A stretch of DNA of 64,000 nt from JABDGM01 sp963807935 (lineage in GTDB: Bacteria; Planctomycetota; Planctomycetia; Pirellulales; Lacipirellulaceae). Positions within the stretch are counted from its first letter, which is position 1. The number at the start of each line of letters is the position of its first letter. Below the pieces are notes generated by a model. It saw only the letters and a program-made list of their open reading frames with translations. It was not told where the DNA came from and did no database searches. A program made the translations under genes and the position numbers. The stretch spans positions 1 through 64,000 of the forward strand of contig CAWEDY010000001.1 of NCBI GenBank assembly GCA_963807935.1, given 5' to 3'. Below, in pieces: positions 35,752-45,861 of the stretch.

Positions 35752-36858
35752 ATGAACAAAGAACGTTTGAGCATCGCGTTCATGATCTGCCTGATGGCCG
35801 GCGTAGACCCGGCTATGGCGGCAACTGGCCGGCCGACACCGCCCACCCGCGATCCGAACACGCCGGGATATGTCGCGGCCAAGGAGTTACCCGATGGAAC
35901 GAATCCGCCGGCGGACGCCGATGGGAATTTTGTCATTGGCCCGACACATCACCGCGCATCGGACATGACCGTGCACGAGGGAGTGCCACAGGGTACTGTG
36001 TTTAACTTCACCATAAAATCCGAGGACAGCAAGATTTATCCGGGTGTGGCCCGGGACGCGAATACGTTTGGTACTCCGGACCTCTCCGACCCGGGCAAGC
36101 TGGTGGTGACGACCAGTCATCCGGCGCCGTACGCTCGCCGGGTAGCGGTTGATGTGCCCAAACAGTACGTCCCCGGCGTCGTCGCGCCATTTATTGTTGG
36201 GGCGGACGGGCCCGACCGGGCGCTGTTCACGGCTTTGGACAACCTCATCGCCCAGCACCGGGTGCCGGTGATGATCGCCATCTCGATCGGCAACGGCAGC
36301 GGCGACGCCCAAGGCAGCGAACGCGGATTGGAATATGACACGATGTCCGGTCGATATGCCGAGTTCGTCGAGAACGAGGTGTTGCCTTTAGTAGAAGCGA
36401 AATGCAATGTGAAGTTGACCAAGGATCCCGAGGAGCGAGCGACGATGGGTTGCAGTTCCGGCGGCGCGTGCGCGCTGGCAATGGCCTGGTACCATCCGGA
36501 TCTTTATCACCGCGTTCTTACCTACTCGGGCACGTATGTGAACCAGCAATGGCCGTATCATGCAGAGACGCCCCACGGCGCGTGGGAGTTTCATGAACAT
36601 CTGATCCCGAATAGCCCGGCAAAGCCCTTGCGAATCTGGATGGAAGTTGGCGACCGGGACCTGTTGAATCCGAATGCCATGCGCGACAACATGCACGATT
36701 GGGTCGTCGCGAATGAACGCTTGGCCAAAGCGCTGGCCGCCAAGGGGTATCATTATCAATTCGTCTTTGCCCGCAACGCCGGGCACTGCGATGGCGGCGT
36801 GAAGCAACAAACACTGCCGGAAGCGCTGGAATGGCTATGGAAGGGCTATCCGCTATAG
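35752..36858 (+). CDS. Secreted esterase of the PF00756 (esterase D / Fes) type
   Basis: A 368-residue protein with a short N-terminal hydrophobic signal (IAFMICLMAGVDPAMA). The alpha/beta-hydrolase domain has VAVDVPKQYVPG, PVMIAISIGNGSG and the nucleophile elbow MGCSSGGACALAMAW (Ser about residue 239). The acid residue is probably in MEVGDRDLLN, and the His in RNAGHCDGG. Family members include enterobactin esterase, feruloyl and acetyl-xylan esterases, and mycolyltransferases, so it may strip acyl groups from a polysaccharide. It is divergent from the regulator of the glucan locus. Confidence 0.8.
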   Translation: MNKERLSIAFMICLMAGVDPAMAATGRPTPPTRDPNTPGYVAAKELPDGTNPPADADGNFVIGPTHHRASDMTVHEGVPQGTVFNFTIKSEDSKIYPGVARDANTFGTPDLSDPGKLVVTTSHPAPYARRVAVDVPKQYVPGVVAPFIVGADGPDRALFTALDNLIAQHRVPVMIAISIGNGSGDAQGSERGLEYDTMSGRYAEFVENEVLPLVEAKCNVKLTKDPEERATMGCSSGGACALAMAWYHPDLYHRVLTYSGTYVNQQWPYHAETPHGAWEFHEHLIPNSPAKPLRIWMEVGDRDLLNPNAMRDNMHDWVVANERLAKALAAKGYHYQFVFARNAGHCDGGVKQQTLPEALEWLWKGYPL

Positions 36859-36901
36859 CGGCGCCAAGCGCTCGAATGGATCGCGGTTGGGGGATCGACG
36901 C

Positions 36902-37498
36902 ATGACGCAAGTGCTTCCTGTCATTTACCTGGCGAGGCATGGGGAGACAGCGTGGAGTCTATCCGGTCAGCATACGGGATTGACCGATTTGCCGTTGACC
37001 GAGCGCGGTAAGCACAACGCCGTTCAACTTGGAAAACGGTTGCAGGGATTGACATTTGCCCGCGTGTTTACGAGCCCGCTACAGCGGGCGGCGCAGACAT
37101 GCGGGCTGGCTGGTTTTGGGGCGGTTGCCGAAATCTGGCCCGAATTAGTTGAGTGGAATTACGGCGAGTATGAAGGTCAGCGGACAAGCGATATTCACGT
37201 CGAGCGACCTGATTGGCAACTATTTCGCGACGGTTGTCCCGGCGGAGAATCGCCCGAACAAGTTGGCGAGCGGGCAAACCTGGTGGTAGACCGGGTGCGG
37301 GCGATTCACGAGAATGTGCTGCTGTTTTCGAGCGGCCACTTTCTACGCGTGCTCGCCGCCCGATGGCTCGACCTGGCCGCCGAGGCGGGTCGATACTTTC
37401 TGTTGACCACGGCAAGCTTGAGCGTTCTCGGCTACGAACATGATTTGTCCCAGCCGGTAATTCGTTTGTGGAACGATACGCGGCACGTGGATCAGTGA
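36902..37498 (+). CDS. Histidine phosphatase (phosphoglycerate mutase family)
   Basis: A 198-residue enzyme with LARHGETAWS near the start (phospho-accepting His), FTSPLQRAAQTC, ELVEWNYGEYEGQ and a C-terminal SSGHFLRVLAARWL with the second catalytic His. This is the complete set for the branch that includes GpmB-like phosphatases. I start at ATG 36902; a TTG at 36887 is also in frame. It may act on sugar phosphates. It lies in a plus-strand row with glucokinase and pentose phosphate genes. Confidence 0.88.
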   Translation: MTQVLPVIYLARHGETAWSLSGQHTGLTDLPLTERGKHNAVQLGKRLQGLTFARVFTSPLQRAAQTCGLAGFGAVAEIWPELVEWNYGEYEGQRTSDIHVERPDWQLFRDGCPGGESPEQVGERANLVVDRVRAIHENVLLFSSGHFLRVLAARWLDLAAEAGRYFLLTTASLSVLGYEHDLSQPVIRLWNDTRHVDQ

Positions 37499-37643
37499 GC
37501 GAGCTGCGCGACATGTTTGACGCGGAAGCAACATCGCAGATTTGCTTCGGCTTCGGCGTCGAAGAGACCTCCCACAAATGCGATGAATCGAAAAACCTGT
37601 GGTCCAAGCGTTTCGTGGTGCGTCGCGGAACAAGGAAGTCAGA

Positions 37644-38351
37644 ATGAACGTGCTAGTTGTTGATGTCGGCGGGACGCACGTAAAAGTACTTGCCACCGGA
37701 CAAACGCAACCGAGAAAATTCGCTTCGGGCCCGGGGCTAACGGCCCGACAAATGGTGGCAAAGGTCAAAAAACTTACAGGTGATTGGCGATTCACCCGCG
37801 TATCGATCGGCTACCCGGGCCCGGTTCTGCATGGTCAGCCCGTCGCGGAGCCGCACAACCTGGCCCCAGGCTGGGTTGGATTCGACTTTGAAGCCGCGTT
37901 CGCTTGTCCCGTCAAGCTGGTCAACGATGCGGCGATGCAAGCTCTGGGTGGTTACAAGGGTGGAAAAATGCTGTTTCTCGGCTTGGGCACGGGGCTTGGT
38001 TCCGCTCTGGTTGTCGACGGCGCGGTGCAGCCAATGGAGCTAGGTCACCTTCCCTATAAAAAAGCGACTTATGAGGACTACGTGGGTCTACGCGGACTCA
38101 AAAAGTACGGCCTGCACAAATGGCGACGACATGTGGCCGACGTGGTAAAACTTCTGGTTGCAGCACTCGAGCCGGAAGATGTTTTGCTCGGCGGCGGAAA
38201 TGTGAAGCACCTTAAGCCGCTGCCTGCCGGTTGCCGCGCGGGCGATAATGCGAATGCCTTTGTCGGCGGATTCCGCCTGTGGGGAAAAACGACGGCTCGC
38301 AAGATTCGGTCCGCTGGCAAGCCGAGCAGGAAGAAACCCAACAAACGCTAA
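37644..38351 (+). CDS. ROK-family glucokinase (polyphosphate glucokinase-like)
   Basis: A 235-residue ROK kinase. DVGGTHVKVLATGQ is the phosphate-binding loop, SIGYPGPVLHG and GWVGFDFEAAFACPVKLVND carry the substrate-binding Asn-Asp, and GKMLFLGLGTGLGSALVVDG is the second phosphate motif. GHLPY replaces the zinc-binding CGxxGC of many ROK kinases, as in polyphosphate glucokinases. ATG 37644 has AAGGAAG upstream. It would convert glucose to glucose-6-phosphate for the next two enzymes. Use of polyphosphate rather than ATP is a guess from the family branch. Confidence 0.8.
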   Translation: MNVLVVDVGGTHVKVLATGQTQPRKFASGPGLTARQMVAKVKKLTGDWRFTRVSIGYPGPVLHGQPVAEPHNLAPGWVGFDFEAAFACPVKLVNDAAMQALGGYKGGKMLFLGLGTGLGSALVVDGAVQPMELGHLPYKKATYEDYVGLRGLKKYGLHKWRRHVADVVKLLVAALEPEDVLLGGGNVKHLKPLPAGCRAGDNANAFVGGFRLWGKTTARKIRSAGKPSRKKPNKR

Positions 38352-38378
38352 AGCCGCAGTTTGATTAAGGAGCCAACC

Positions 38379-39398
38379 ATGCAACTCGGGATGATTGGAC
38401 TTGGCCGAATGGGATCGAACATGGTTCGACGACTGCTCAAAAGCGGTCACGAGTGCGTGGTGTTCGATGTGTTTCCCAAAGCGGTCGAAGAGCTCGCAAA
38501 GGAGCGTGCGGTGGGCGCCGCGACGCTCCCAGACTTCGTCAAAAAATTGGCGAAGCCGCGGGCCATTTGGTTGATGGTCCCGGCCGCCGTGGTAGATCAA
38601 ACGATTGCCGATTTGCTGCCCCTCGTGGAGAAGGACGACATCTTGATCGACGGCGGGAATTCGTACTACGTGGACGACATTCGCAGAGCAAAAGAACTTA
38701 CCGCGAAGGGTATTCATTACGTGGACGTCGGGACCAGCGGCGGCGTGTGGGGCCTGGAGCGCGGTTATTGCATGATGATTGGTGGCGAATCGAAAGTCGT
38801 ACAGCATCTCGATCCGATATTTGCGACTTTGGCGCCGGGCGCCGGCAATATTCCGCGAACGCCTGGACGCGATAAAATCGGCGGCACGGCAGAACACGGC
38901 TACTTGTATTGTGGGCCCAGTGGCGCGGGGCACTTTGTCAAGATGGTGCACAATGGCATTGAATACGGCATCATGGCGGCTTACGCCGAGGGGCTGGGCA
39001 TCTTGCGCGATGCGAACATCGGCAAGCGCATGCACGATGTCGACGCGGAGACGACACCGCTTCGCGAACCCCGGCATTACCAGTACGATCTTAACCTGCG
39101 CGACATTACCGAGGTGTGGCGACGGGGCAGCGTGATCGCCTCGTGGCTGCTGGACCTGACGGCAACTTCGCTGGTCGAAGACGCCGAACTGTCGAAGTTT
39201 ACGGGTCGCGTTTCCGACTCGGGCGAAGGAAGATGGACGATCAAGGCCGCGATCGACGAGGCGGTGCCGGTCCCGGTGCTCACCACGGCGCTATACGAGC
39301 GCTTCAGTTCGCGGGGCGAGGCCGATTTCCAGGACAAACTGCTGTCGGCCATGCGGTTTCAATTCGGCGGGCATTTGGAAAAGCCGGCCAAGTCATGA
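38379..39398 (+). CDS. gnd: 6-phosphogluconate dehydrogenase, decarboxylating (short GntZ/YqeC type)
   Basis: A 339-residue enzyme: NAD(P)-binding MQLGMIGLGRMGSNMVRRLL at the start, IWLMVPAAVVDQTI, DGGNSYYVDDIRRA, YVDVGTSGGVWGLERGYCMM (substrate loop) and AGHFVKMVHNGIEYGIMAAY with the catalytic Lys and Asn. This short form differs from the 470-residue E. coli Gnd. It makes ribulose-5-phosphate from 6-phosphogluconate. AAGGAG lies eight bases before ATG 38379. The gap to zwf is 10 bases, so they form an operon. Confidence 0.92.
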   Translation: MQLGMIGLGRMGSNMVRRLLKSGHECVVFDVFPKAVEELAKERAVGAATLPDFVKKLAKPRAIWLMVPAAVVDQTIADLLPLVEKDDILIDGGNSYYVDDIRRAKELTAKGIHYVDVGTSGGVWGLERGYCMMIGGESKVVQHLDPIFATLAPGAGNIPRTPGRDKIGGTAEHGYLYCGPSGAGHFVKMVHNGIEYGIMAAYAEGLGILRDANIGKRMHDVDAETTPLREPRHYQYDLNLRDITEVWRRGSVIASWLLDLTATSLVEDAELSKFTGRVSDSGEGRWTIKAAIDEAVPVPVLTTALYERFSSRGEADFQDKLLSAMRFQFGGHLEKPAKS

Positions 39399-39408
39399 GG
39401 AACTCTCG

Positions 39409-40784
39409 ATGACCCTGTCCCAATCCGATGCGCTGGTATTTTTCGGCGCGACGGGCGACCTGGCCTACAAAAAGATTTTTCCTTCGTTGCAAGCGCTGGT
39501 GAAGCATGGCCACCTCGATGTGCCGGTCATAGGCGTAGCGAAAGCAGGCTGGAACCTGGACCAACTGAAGGCGCGGCGCGCGACAGCGTCGAAAATCATG
39601 GCGGCATCGATCCGCCCGCGTTGGAAAAGTTGTGCGGATTGCTGCGTTATGTGGACGGCGACTACAACGACGCCTCAACATTTCGAGCCCTTCGTAAGGA
39701 GCTTGGCGATGCGGCGCGCCCGGCCCACTACCTGGCCATTCCGCCCGTGATGTTCGGGCCGGTCGTGGAGCAATTGACGAAGGCCAATTGCACGAATGGC
39801 GCACGGGTAATCATTGAGAAACCGTTCGGACGCGACCTGGCGTCGGCGCTAAAACTCAACGCCATCCTGCTGGCGACGTTCGACGAGCGGGCCATCTTTC
39901 GCATCGATCACTATCTGGGAAAAGCGCCCGTTCACAACATGGTTTTTTTCCGCTTTGCGAATTCTTTTTTGGAGCCGATTTGGGATCGGGATCATGTCGA
40001 GAGTATGCAGATCACGATGGCCGAGAGTTTCGGCGTTCAAGGCCGCGGCGCCTTTTACGAAGAGGCGGGTGCGATCCGCGACGTGGTAGAGAACCATTTG
40101 TTTCAGGTGCTGCTCAATTTGACAATGGAACCGCCGGTCCGGACCGACAGCGAATCGATTCGGGATGAGAAAGTGCAGGTTTTGCGAGGGATTCGGTCGA
40201 TTGATCCGAAAAACCTCGTGCGTGGCCAGTTCCGCGGTTATCGCAGCGAAAAGGGTGTTGCACCCGATTCGAACGTGGAAACATTCGCCGCGCTTAAGCT
40301 TGAAATCGACTCCTGGCGATGGCAAGGCGTGCCGTTTTACATTCGAGCGGGAAAGTGTTTGCCGGTGACCAGCACGGAAATTGTGGTGCGGCTGCGGAAG
40401 CCGCCCACGATGTTTAAGGGATACGATTTGAAATCCAACTATTTCCGATTCCAAATCAGCCCTGCGATCGTGTTCGCGTTGGGCATGATGGCGATTACTC
40501 CCGGCGAGGGAAAGGCCGGTCAGTGCGTGGAAACGGTCGCGAGCCGGCACCCGGCGCCCGATGAAATGGATGCGTATGAACGATTGTTGGGCGACGCCAT
40601 GCGCGGCGATCCCACTCTGTTCGCCCGCGAAGATTCGGTAGAGGAGGCCTGGCGGATTGTCGATCCCGTATTGAATGCCGGGACACCGGTGTACGAATAC
40701 GAGCCGAACACTTGGGGCCCATGCGAAGTGGATCACATCGTCTGCCCGCCCGGCGGCTGGCAGAATCCCGTCGTATCGCCGTAA
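39409..40784 (+). CDS. zwf: Glucose-6-phosphate 1-dehydrogenase, one frameshift
   Basis: The joined protein is about 458 residues. The N-terminal FFGATGDLAYKKIFPSLQAL is the NADP-binding loop. After a break near 39570-39600 the other frame continues. RVIIEKPFGRDLASA and IFRIDHYLGKAPVHNMVFF carry the catalytic His and phosphate-binding residues. YEEAGAIRDVVENHLFQVLL and PFYIRAGKCLPVTSTEI are further signatures. It makes 6-phosphogluconolactone and NADPH. It follows gnd directly. The break in an otherwise perfect essential-type gene suggests a sequence error. Confidence 0.9.
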
Positions 40785-40826
40785 TGGGCGTCGTCGATGC
40801 GGCCGCGAAAACTGTAAACCGCGTCG

Positions 40827-43520
40827 ATGCCGAACGCGAATGTCTTCATGAACATTTACGACACACATGAAGGCGTTCGCCTGCAAATGAACCGCGAGCG
40901 GATCGGGCATTGGAACCGCTGGGGGCCGTATTTGTCGGAGCGCGCGTGGGGCACCGTGCGCGAGGACTACAGCGCCGACGGCGACGCATGGAATTATTTT
41001 CCGCACGACCATGCGCGCTCGCGGGCTTATCGCTGGAACGAGGACGGCATCGCCGGCATCTGCGACCGCCACCAATACCTCTGTTTTGCGCTCGCGATGT
41101 GGAATGGCCGCGATCCATTCCTCAAGGAACGGTTGTTCGGTCTGAGCGGTAAAGAGGGCAACCACGGCGAAGACGTCAAGGAGTATTACTTTTACCTTGA
41201 GAATACTCCGACCCATTCGTACATGAAGTATCTGTACAAGTACCCGCAGGCAGCGTTTCCTTACGATCAACTTCGACGAGAGAATGCGCGGCGGAGCAGA
41301 CTCGAAGCCGAGTTCGAGCTGGCGGATACCGGCGTCTTCGAGGGCGAGCGCTATTTCGATGTCGAGGTCGAATACGCCAAGCGCGAGCCCGAGGACTTGC
41401 TGATTTGCATTCGGATCACCAACCGCGGGCCGGAAGCCGCGCCGATCTGCGTGTTTCCGACGCTATGTTTTCGCAACACATGGAGCTGGGGCCGCGATCC
41501 CCGGCGGCCATCGATCGTGGCCGGCGCCGATCGGGGCGGCCCACAGAATCCAACGCGCACGCTTGTGGCCAGGCACTGGCAGTTGGGTGAGTACATTTTG
41601 TACTGTGCCGGCGCCGACGAAATGCTATTCACCGAGAATGAAACTAACTTTCCTCGCTTGTTTGGCGTGGCCGCACCGACACCCTACGTCAAGGATGCCT
41701 TTCACGAGTACGTAGTGAATGGTAATCGCGCGGCAGTGAACGCCGCCGAGACCGGTACGAAGGCCGCGGCCCGGTACGATCGAACGGTCGCAGCCGGTCA
41801 GGCCATAACGTTCGAATTGCGCTTGTCGGCGCTGATAGGCGATCATCCGCTGGAAGCGCCGTTCGCGGATTTCGACGTGCTCTTGGCACAACGTCGAGAA
41901 GAGACGGACGAGTTTTACCAGGTTGTCCATGGGGACAGGCTTTCGACGGACGCCAAATTGATCGCGCGGCAAGCGCTCGCCGGTATGCTTTGGTCGAAGC
42001 AGTATTACCACTATGTGGTGACGGACTGGCTGGCCGGCGACCCTGCGGAGCCGATTCCCCCGCCGCAGCGTCGCAACGAGCGGAACCACGACTGGACACA
42101 TGTCTTCAGCCGAGACGTGATCTCGATGCCGGATAAGTGGGAGTTTCCCTGGTTCGCCTCATGGGACCTGGGTTTCCACTGCGCCGCGATGGCGAGCGTC
42201 GATCCGGAATTCGCCAAGAATCAGATCATCCTCATGCTGCGCGAATGGTATATGCACCCCAACGGCCAGCTTCCGGCTTACGAGTGGGATTTTAGCGACG
42301 TCAATCCGCCGGTGTTGTCGATGGCGGCTCGCGCCGTGTTCGATATCGAGCGAGCCCACACCGGCGCGGCCGACTATGTATTTTTGGAACGCGTCTTTGA
42401 AAAGATGCTGCTTAACTTTACCTGGTGGGTAAACCGCAAAGACCCGCTGGGGAAAAACATTTTTCAAGGCGGCTTCCTGGGCATGGATAACATCGGCGCG
42501 TTCGACCGGGGTAAACTGCCGCCGGGTTATATGCTGGGCCAGGCCGACGGCACGAGTTGGATGGCGGCCTTCGCGCGCAGCATGCTGTCGATTGCCCTGC
42601 TGCTGGCGGAGAGGAACCCGGTGTACGAAGACCTCGCCAGCAAGTTTTGGGAGCACTTTGTATACATCGCCAATTCGATGAACAGTCTCACCGATCCTAA
42701 AAAATCGCTGTGGAACGAGCAGGACGGATTCTTCTACGACCATTTGACTTCACCCGGCGGCGAAGCGGTGCCCATCCGCGCCCGGACGATGGTCGGCTTT
42801 GTGCCGATATTCGGCGCAACCGTGGTGGATGCCGACTCGTGCCAGCGCCATCCGGCATTCAATCGGCGGCGTGAATGGTTCCTCGAGCACCGACCCGAGC
42901 TCCTCGCGAGCGTCGCACCAATGGTCACGCCAGGAGAGCACAACACGTTGATCCTGGGACTGGTGCGCACCGATCAATTGCGTCGGATGCTGGCCTATAT
43001 GCTGGACGAAAGCGAGTTTCTCTCGCCTTACGGCGTGCGGGCCGTTTCGCGCTATCACCAAGACCATCCACTCATCATGCAACTGGATGGGCAGCAACAT
43101 CGATTGGATTACGAACCCGGAGAGTCCACGACCGATCTGTTCGGCGGCAACTCGAATTGGCGCGGCCCGATTTGGCTGCCGGTCAACTTCCTAATCATCC
43201 AAGCGCTGAAGGAATATCATCGTTACTACGGCACCAGCTTTCAGGTTGAATGTCCGACAGGTTCGGGGCAGATGAAAACGCTGGAGCAAGTGGCGATGGA
43301 GTTGGCCCGGCGGTTGACGCGCATCTTTCTTCGCGACGCGGAAGGCAAGCGGCCCGTGTTTGGTACCAGCCGGTTGTTCAACGATGATCCAAATTGGCGG
43401 GATTTAGTCCCGTTCTATGAATACTTTCATGGCGACACGGGCCGCGGATGCGGCGCCAGTCACCAAACCGGCTGGACCGGATTAATTGCCCAGATCCTGA
43501 TTAGCTTGCGAGACGCATAG
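40827..43520 (+). CDS. GH63-type glucosidase (MGH63-like)
   Basis: An intact 897-residue protein. The start, RERIGHWNRWGPYLSERAWG plus TVREDYSADGDAWNYFPHDH, and later YHYVVTDWLAGDP, FPWFASWDLGFHCAAMASVD, LPAYEWDFSDVNPPV, QADGTSWMAAFARSMLSIAL, NSNWRGPIWLPVNFLIIQAL and TGRGCGASHQTGWTGLIAQ match bacterial GH63 relatives (mannosyl-oligosaccharide glucosidase family) with an (alpha/alpha)6 barrel. The acidic residues in SWDLGF and in the last quarter are likely catalytic. There is no signal peptide. Possible substrates are glucosylglycerate-type solutes or alpha-gluco-oligosaccharides. It follows zwf by 42 bases. Confidence 0.82.
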   Translation: MPNANVFMNIYDTHEGVRLQMNRERIGHWNRWGPYLSERAWGTVREDYSADGDAWNYFPHDHARSRAYRWNEDGIAGICDRHQYLCFALAMWNGRDPFLKERLFGLSGKEGNHGEDVKEYYFYLENTPTHSYMKYLYKYPQAAFPYDQLRRENARRSRLEAEFELADTGVFEGERYFDVEVEYAKREPEDLLICIRITNRGPEAAPICVFPTLCFRNTWSWGRDPRRPSIVAGADRGGPQNPTRTLVARHWQLGEYILYCAGADEMLFTENETNFPRLFGVAAPTPYVKDAFHEYVVNGNRAAVNAAETGTKAAARYDRTVAAGQAITFELRLSALIGDHPLEAPFADFDVLLAQRREETDEFYQVVHGDRLSTDAKLIARQALAGMLWSKQYYHYVVTDWLAGDPAEPIPPPQRRNERNHDWTHVFSRDVISMPDKWEFPWFASWDLGFHCAAMASVDPEFAKNQIILMLREWYMHPNGQLPAYEWDFSDVNPPVLSMAARAVFDIERAHTGAADYVFLERVFEKMLLNFTWWVNRKDPLGKNIFQGGFLGMDNIGAFDRGKLPPGYMLGQADGTSWMAAFARSMLSIALLLAERNPVYEDLASKFWEHFVYIANSMNSLTDPKKSLWNEQDGFFYDHLTSPGGEAVPIRARTMVGFVPIFGATVVDADSCQRHPAFNRRREWFLEHRPELLASVAPMVTPGEHNTLILGLVRTDQLRRMLAYMLDESEFLSPYGVRAVSRYHQDHPLIMQLDGQQHRLDYEPGESTTDLFGGNSNWRGPIWLPVNFLIIQALKEYHRYYGTSFQVECPTGSGQMKTLEQVAMELARRLTRIFLRDAEGKRPVFGTSRLFNDDPNWRDLVPFYEYFHGDTGRGCGASHQTGWTGLIAQILISLRDA

Positions 43521-43547
43521 GAGGACCGGCCGTGAGCGCCGGCAATC

Positions 43548-44078
43548 GTGATGTGGGATGGTGACGAGTACTGCGTCTTCGCGATGAGTGTGTCCGGCTA
43601 TCCTGGTATCGATGGTTTTTTGGGGACGCGAGCACCGTTGATGCTGGATGTTGTGTGTCTGGCTATGTTCGGGGTGGTGATGGTGCTCGCTTGGAGTATC
43701 TATCAAGTCAAGATTCGCCGGAGATATCACGTTCACAAATGGACTCAAATCACGCTCGGCGCAGTCCTGCTGGTCGTCGTCATTCTTTTTGAAATTGATA
43801 TCCGACTACATGGCTGGGAGGCTCGGGCGGCCGATAAAATTGGCGGGCATCCGGCGGCGATGGTCTATCGGGCACTTTATGTTCATTTGATCTTCGCGGT
43901 ATCGAGCGTAATTCTTTGGCCGATTACGATCGGATTGGCGGTGATGAATTTCTCCAATCCACCAGCCCCGGGGCCGCACAGCCGGATTCACGTTCCGCTG
44001 GCGCGGACGGCAGCGGCCGATATGGTGCTAACGGCAATAACAGGTTGGGTGTTTTATTGGTTGGCGTTTGTGCGATAG
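43548..44078 (+). CDS. DUF420-type membrane protein
   Basis: A protein of up to 176 residues with IDGFLGTRAPLMLDVVCLAM, FGVVMVLAWSIYQVKIRRRY, THKWTQITLGAVLLVVVIL-like helix, ALYVHLIFAVSSVILWPITI and a last helix VLTAITGWVFYWLAFV: four or five membrane helices with conserved His residues (HVHKW, LYVHL). DUF420 proteins are often linked to cytochrome oxidase assembly (CtaM-like). The start is uncertain: GTG 43548 opens this frame, but a good GGAGG at 43520 points to GTG 43532 in another frame. A frameshift in the first residues is likely. Confidence 0.7.
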   Translation: MMWDGDEYCVFAMSVSGYPGIDGFLGTRAPLMLDVVCLAMFGVVMVLAWSIYQVKIRRRYHVHKWTQITLGAVLLVVVILFEIDIRLHGWEARAADKIGGHPAAMVYRALYVHLIFAVSSVILWPITIGLAVMNFSNPPAPGPHSRIHVPLARTAAADMVLTAITGWVFYWLAFVR

Positions 44079-44114
44079 TTGGGTAGAGTTTCTCCGAGAC
44101 GCGCCTACATGAAC

Positions 44115-45676
44115 TTAGACCATATCGGGTCGCATGCCGGTGGCGGGTTGGCCGCCGCCGGCCGCGGCCCGATTAATGGCGTTGAGGAATGCCAGCGTGG
44201 CCGCCTCGACCGTATCGGTCGAGACGCCGCGGCCGCGGTAGATGCGGCCGTCGCATTCGACCTCGATCGTGGATTCGCCCTGTGCATCTTTGCCGCGCGT
44301 CACGCTGTGGACGCGGAAATCGCGGACCACAACCGATGTGCCGGTGATCTGCTCGATCGTGTGGAAAAGCGCATCGAGTGGGCCGTCGCCGCCAGTGGCG
44401 GTCCGGCAGGTCGTTTCGCCGGCGCGGTCGAGCGTAACCGACACTGTCGGTTCCGCTTTTCCCGTGGCATGTACCTCGTACGCGAGAAGCTTCCATCGGT
44501 CTTCCGCGATGGTCATCTGTTTTTCAATAAGCGCGGCGATGTCGGCGTCGTAAACCTCCTTCTTCTTATCGGCCAGCTTCTTGAAGGCGTCGAACACCTC
44601 TTGCAGGTGGTCGCCCGTCAGATGATAGCCCAACGCGCGAGCTCGATCCGCCAGCGCGGCCCGCCCGCTGTGTTTGCCGAGGACCAGATCGGTTTGCGTG
44701 AAGCCAACGTCTTCGGGCCGCATAATTTCGTAGGTCGTGCGCTCTTTAAGCATGCCGTCCTGATGGATACCCGCTTCGTGGGCAAACGCATTGCGGCCGA
44801 CGATCGCCTTATTGCGCTGCACTTGCAGGCCGGTGATGTTTGAGAGCAGCCGACTAGTGGGAACCAGCCGCGTAGTGCAGATGCCAGTCGTCGTATTGTA
44901 ATGGTCCGATCGGGTGCGCATGGCCATCACAACTTCTTCGAGCGAGCAATTGCCGGCCCGCTCACCGATGCCGTTGATGGTACACTCGATCTGTCCGGCG
45001 CCTTGTTCGACAGCCGCGAGGCTATTGGCCACGGCCAGGCCCAGATCGTTGTGGCAATGGACGCTGATTACCGCGCGGTCGATGTTCGGCACGCGATTGA
45101 TAAGGTTTTTAATAACTCCGCCAAAGTGAGCGGGTGTGGCGTAGCCGACCGTGTCCGGAATGTTGACCGTCGTGGCGCCGGCGTCGATCGCCGCCTCGAC
45201 GACGCTGCACAGGAAATCGGGCTCCGTGCGGGCGGCGTCCTCGGGCGAGAACTCGATGTTGTCGCAATAGCCCTTGGCCCGTTTCACGCTATCGATCGCC
45301 CGCTGGATGATTTCCTCTTTTCCCATCCGCAGCTTGAATTCGCGGTGGATAGCGCTGGTGGCGAGAAAGACATGAATGCGGGCATCGGGAGCGGCGCAGG
45401 CGCTTCCCACGCGCGGTCGATATCCTTTTCGTTGCAGCGCGCCAGGCCGCAAATTGTCGCGCCGCGCACGGTATTCGCGATTTCGCGGACGGCCTCAAAA
45501 TCGCCGGGCGAAGCTATTGGAAAGCCGGCTTCGACGACGTCCACTCCCAAATCCACGAGCGCCTGCGCGACCTCCAGCTTTTCTTCAAGATTCATGCTGC
45601 AGCCGGGCGATTGCTCGCCGTCGCGGAGCGTGGTGTCGAAAATGACGATCGGGCGGGTTTGCATTGTGGTTGACAT
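44115..45676 (-). CDS. leuA: 2-isopropylmalate synthase, one frameshift
   Basis: The joined protein is about 520 residues, normal for LeuA type 1. The N-terminus has IVIFDTTLRDGEQSPGCSMN, the metal and ketoacid site, then VVEAGFPIASPGDFEAV. After a break near 45390-45410, IHVFLATSAIHREFKLRM, GATTVNIPDTVGYATP, VHCHNDLGLAVANSLAAVEQ (zinc-binding His) and NAFAHEAGIHQDGML follow. The C-terminal part (from about 390) is the leucine-sensing regulatory domain, ending in RGRGVSTDTVEAATLAFLNA. It catalyses the first step of leucine synthesis. The 5' leader holds a leucine-rich peptide and terminator, so expression is probably attenuated by leucine supply. Confidence 0.93.
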
Positions 45677-45784
45677 GGAAATGCTGGGTGCAGAAGTGAG
45701 GGGTGTGGGAGGCAAGGCGAGATTCGGCTGAACGGCAGCGATTTCAAGTCGCTGTTCCCCGCATCCCGCATCCTGCTCCCTCAA

Positions 45785-45861
45785 ACAAAAAAACCCCGAG
45801 GCCTAGCGGGCCTCAGGGTTCTACTTTACTCATCGAGCATGTCTGGACGAACCCTAAGAAC
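45785..45861 (-). promoter_or_regulatory. Leucine attenuator: antiterminator/terminator structures before leuA
   Basis: On the minus strand the end of the leader gene is followed by AGGGTTC (45849-45855), which can pair with GAACCCT (45815-45821). The same GAACCCT strand is part of a 12-bp terminator stem, AACCCTGAGGCC with GGCCTCGGGGTT (45792-45803), loop CGCTA, followed by seven T. The two pairings exclude each other. A small pause hairpin, CCGCC TC GGCGG, overlaps the leader's last codons (45861-45872). This is the layout of classical ribosome-mediated attenuation. Confidence 0.8.

Noticed and set aside
38088..39077. 329-codon frame opposite gnd and the glucokinase gene
   Set aside because: Antisense shadow of two well-supported genes; no motif of its own.
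39849..41270. Long open frame on the minus strand opposite zwf and the GH63 gene
   Set aside because: It is the mirror of strong plus-strand genes with full family motifs; its own translation has none and is rich in Arg, as shadows of GC-rich genes are.
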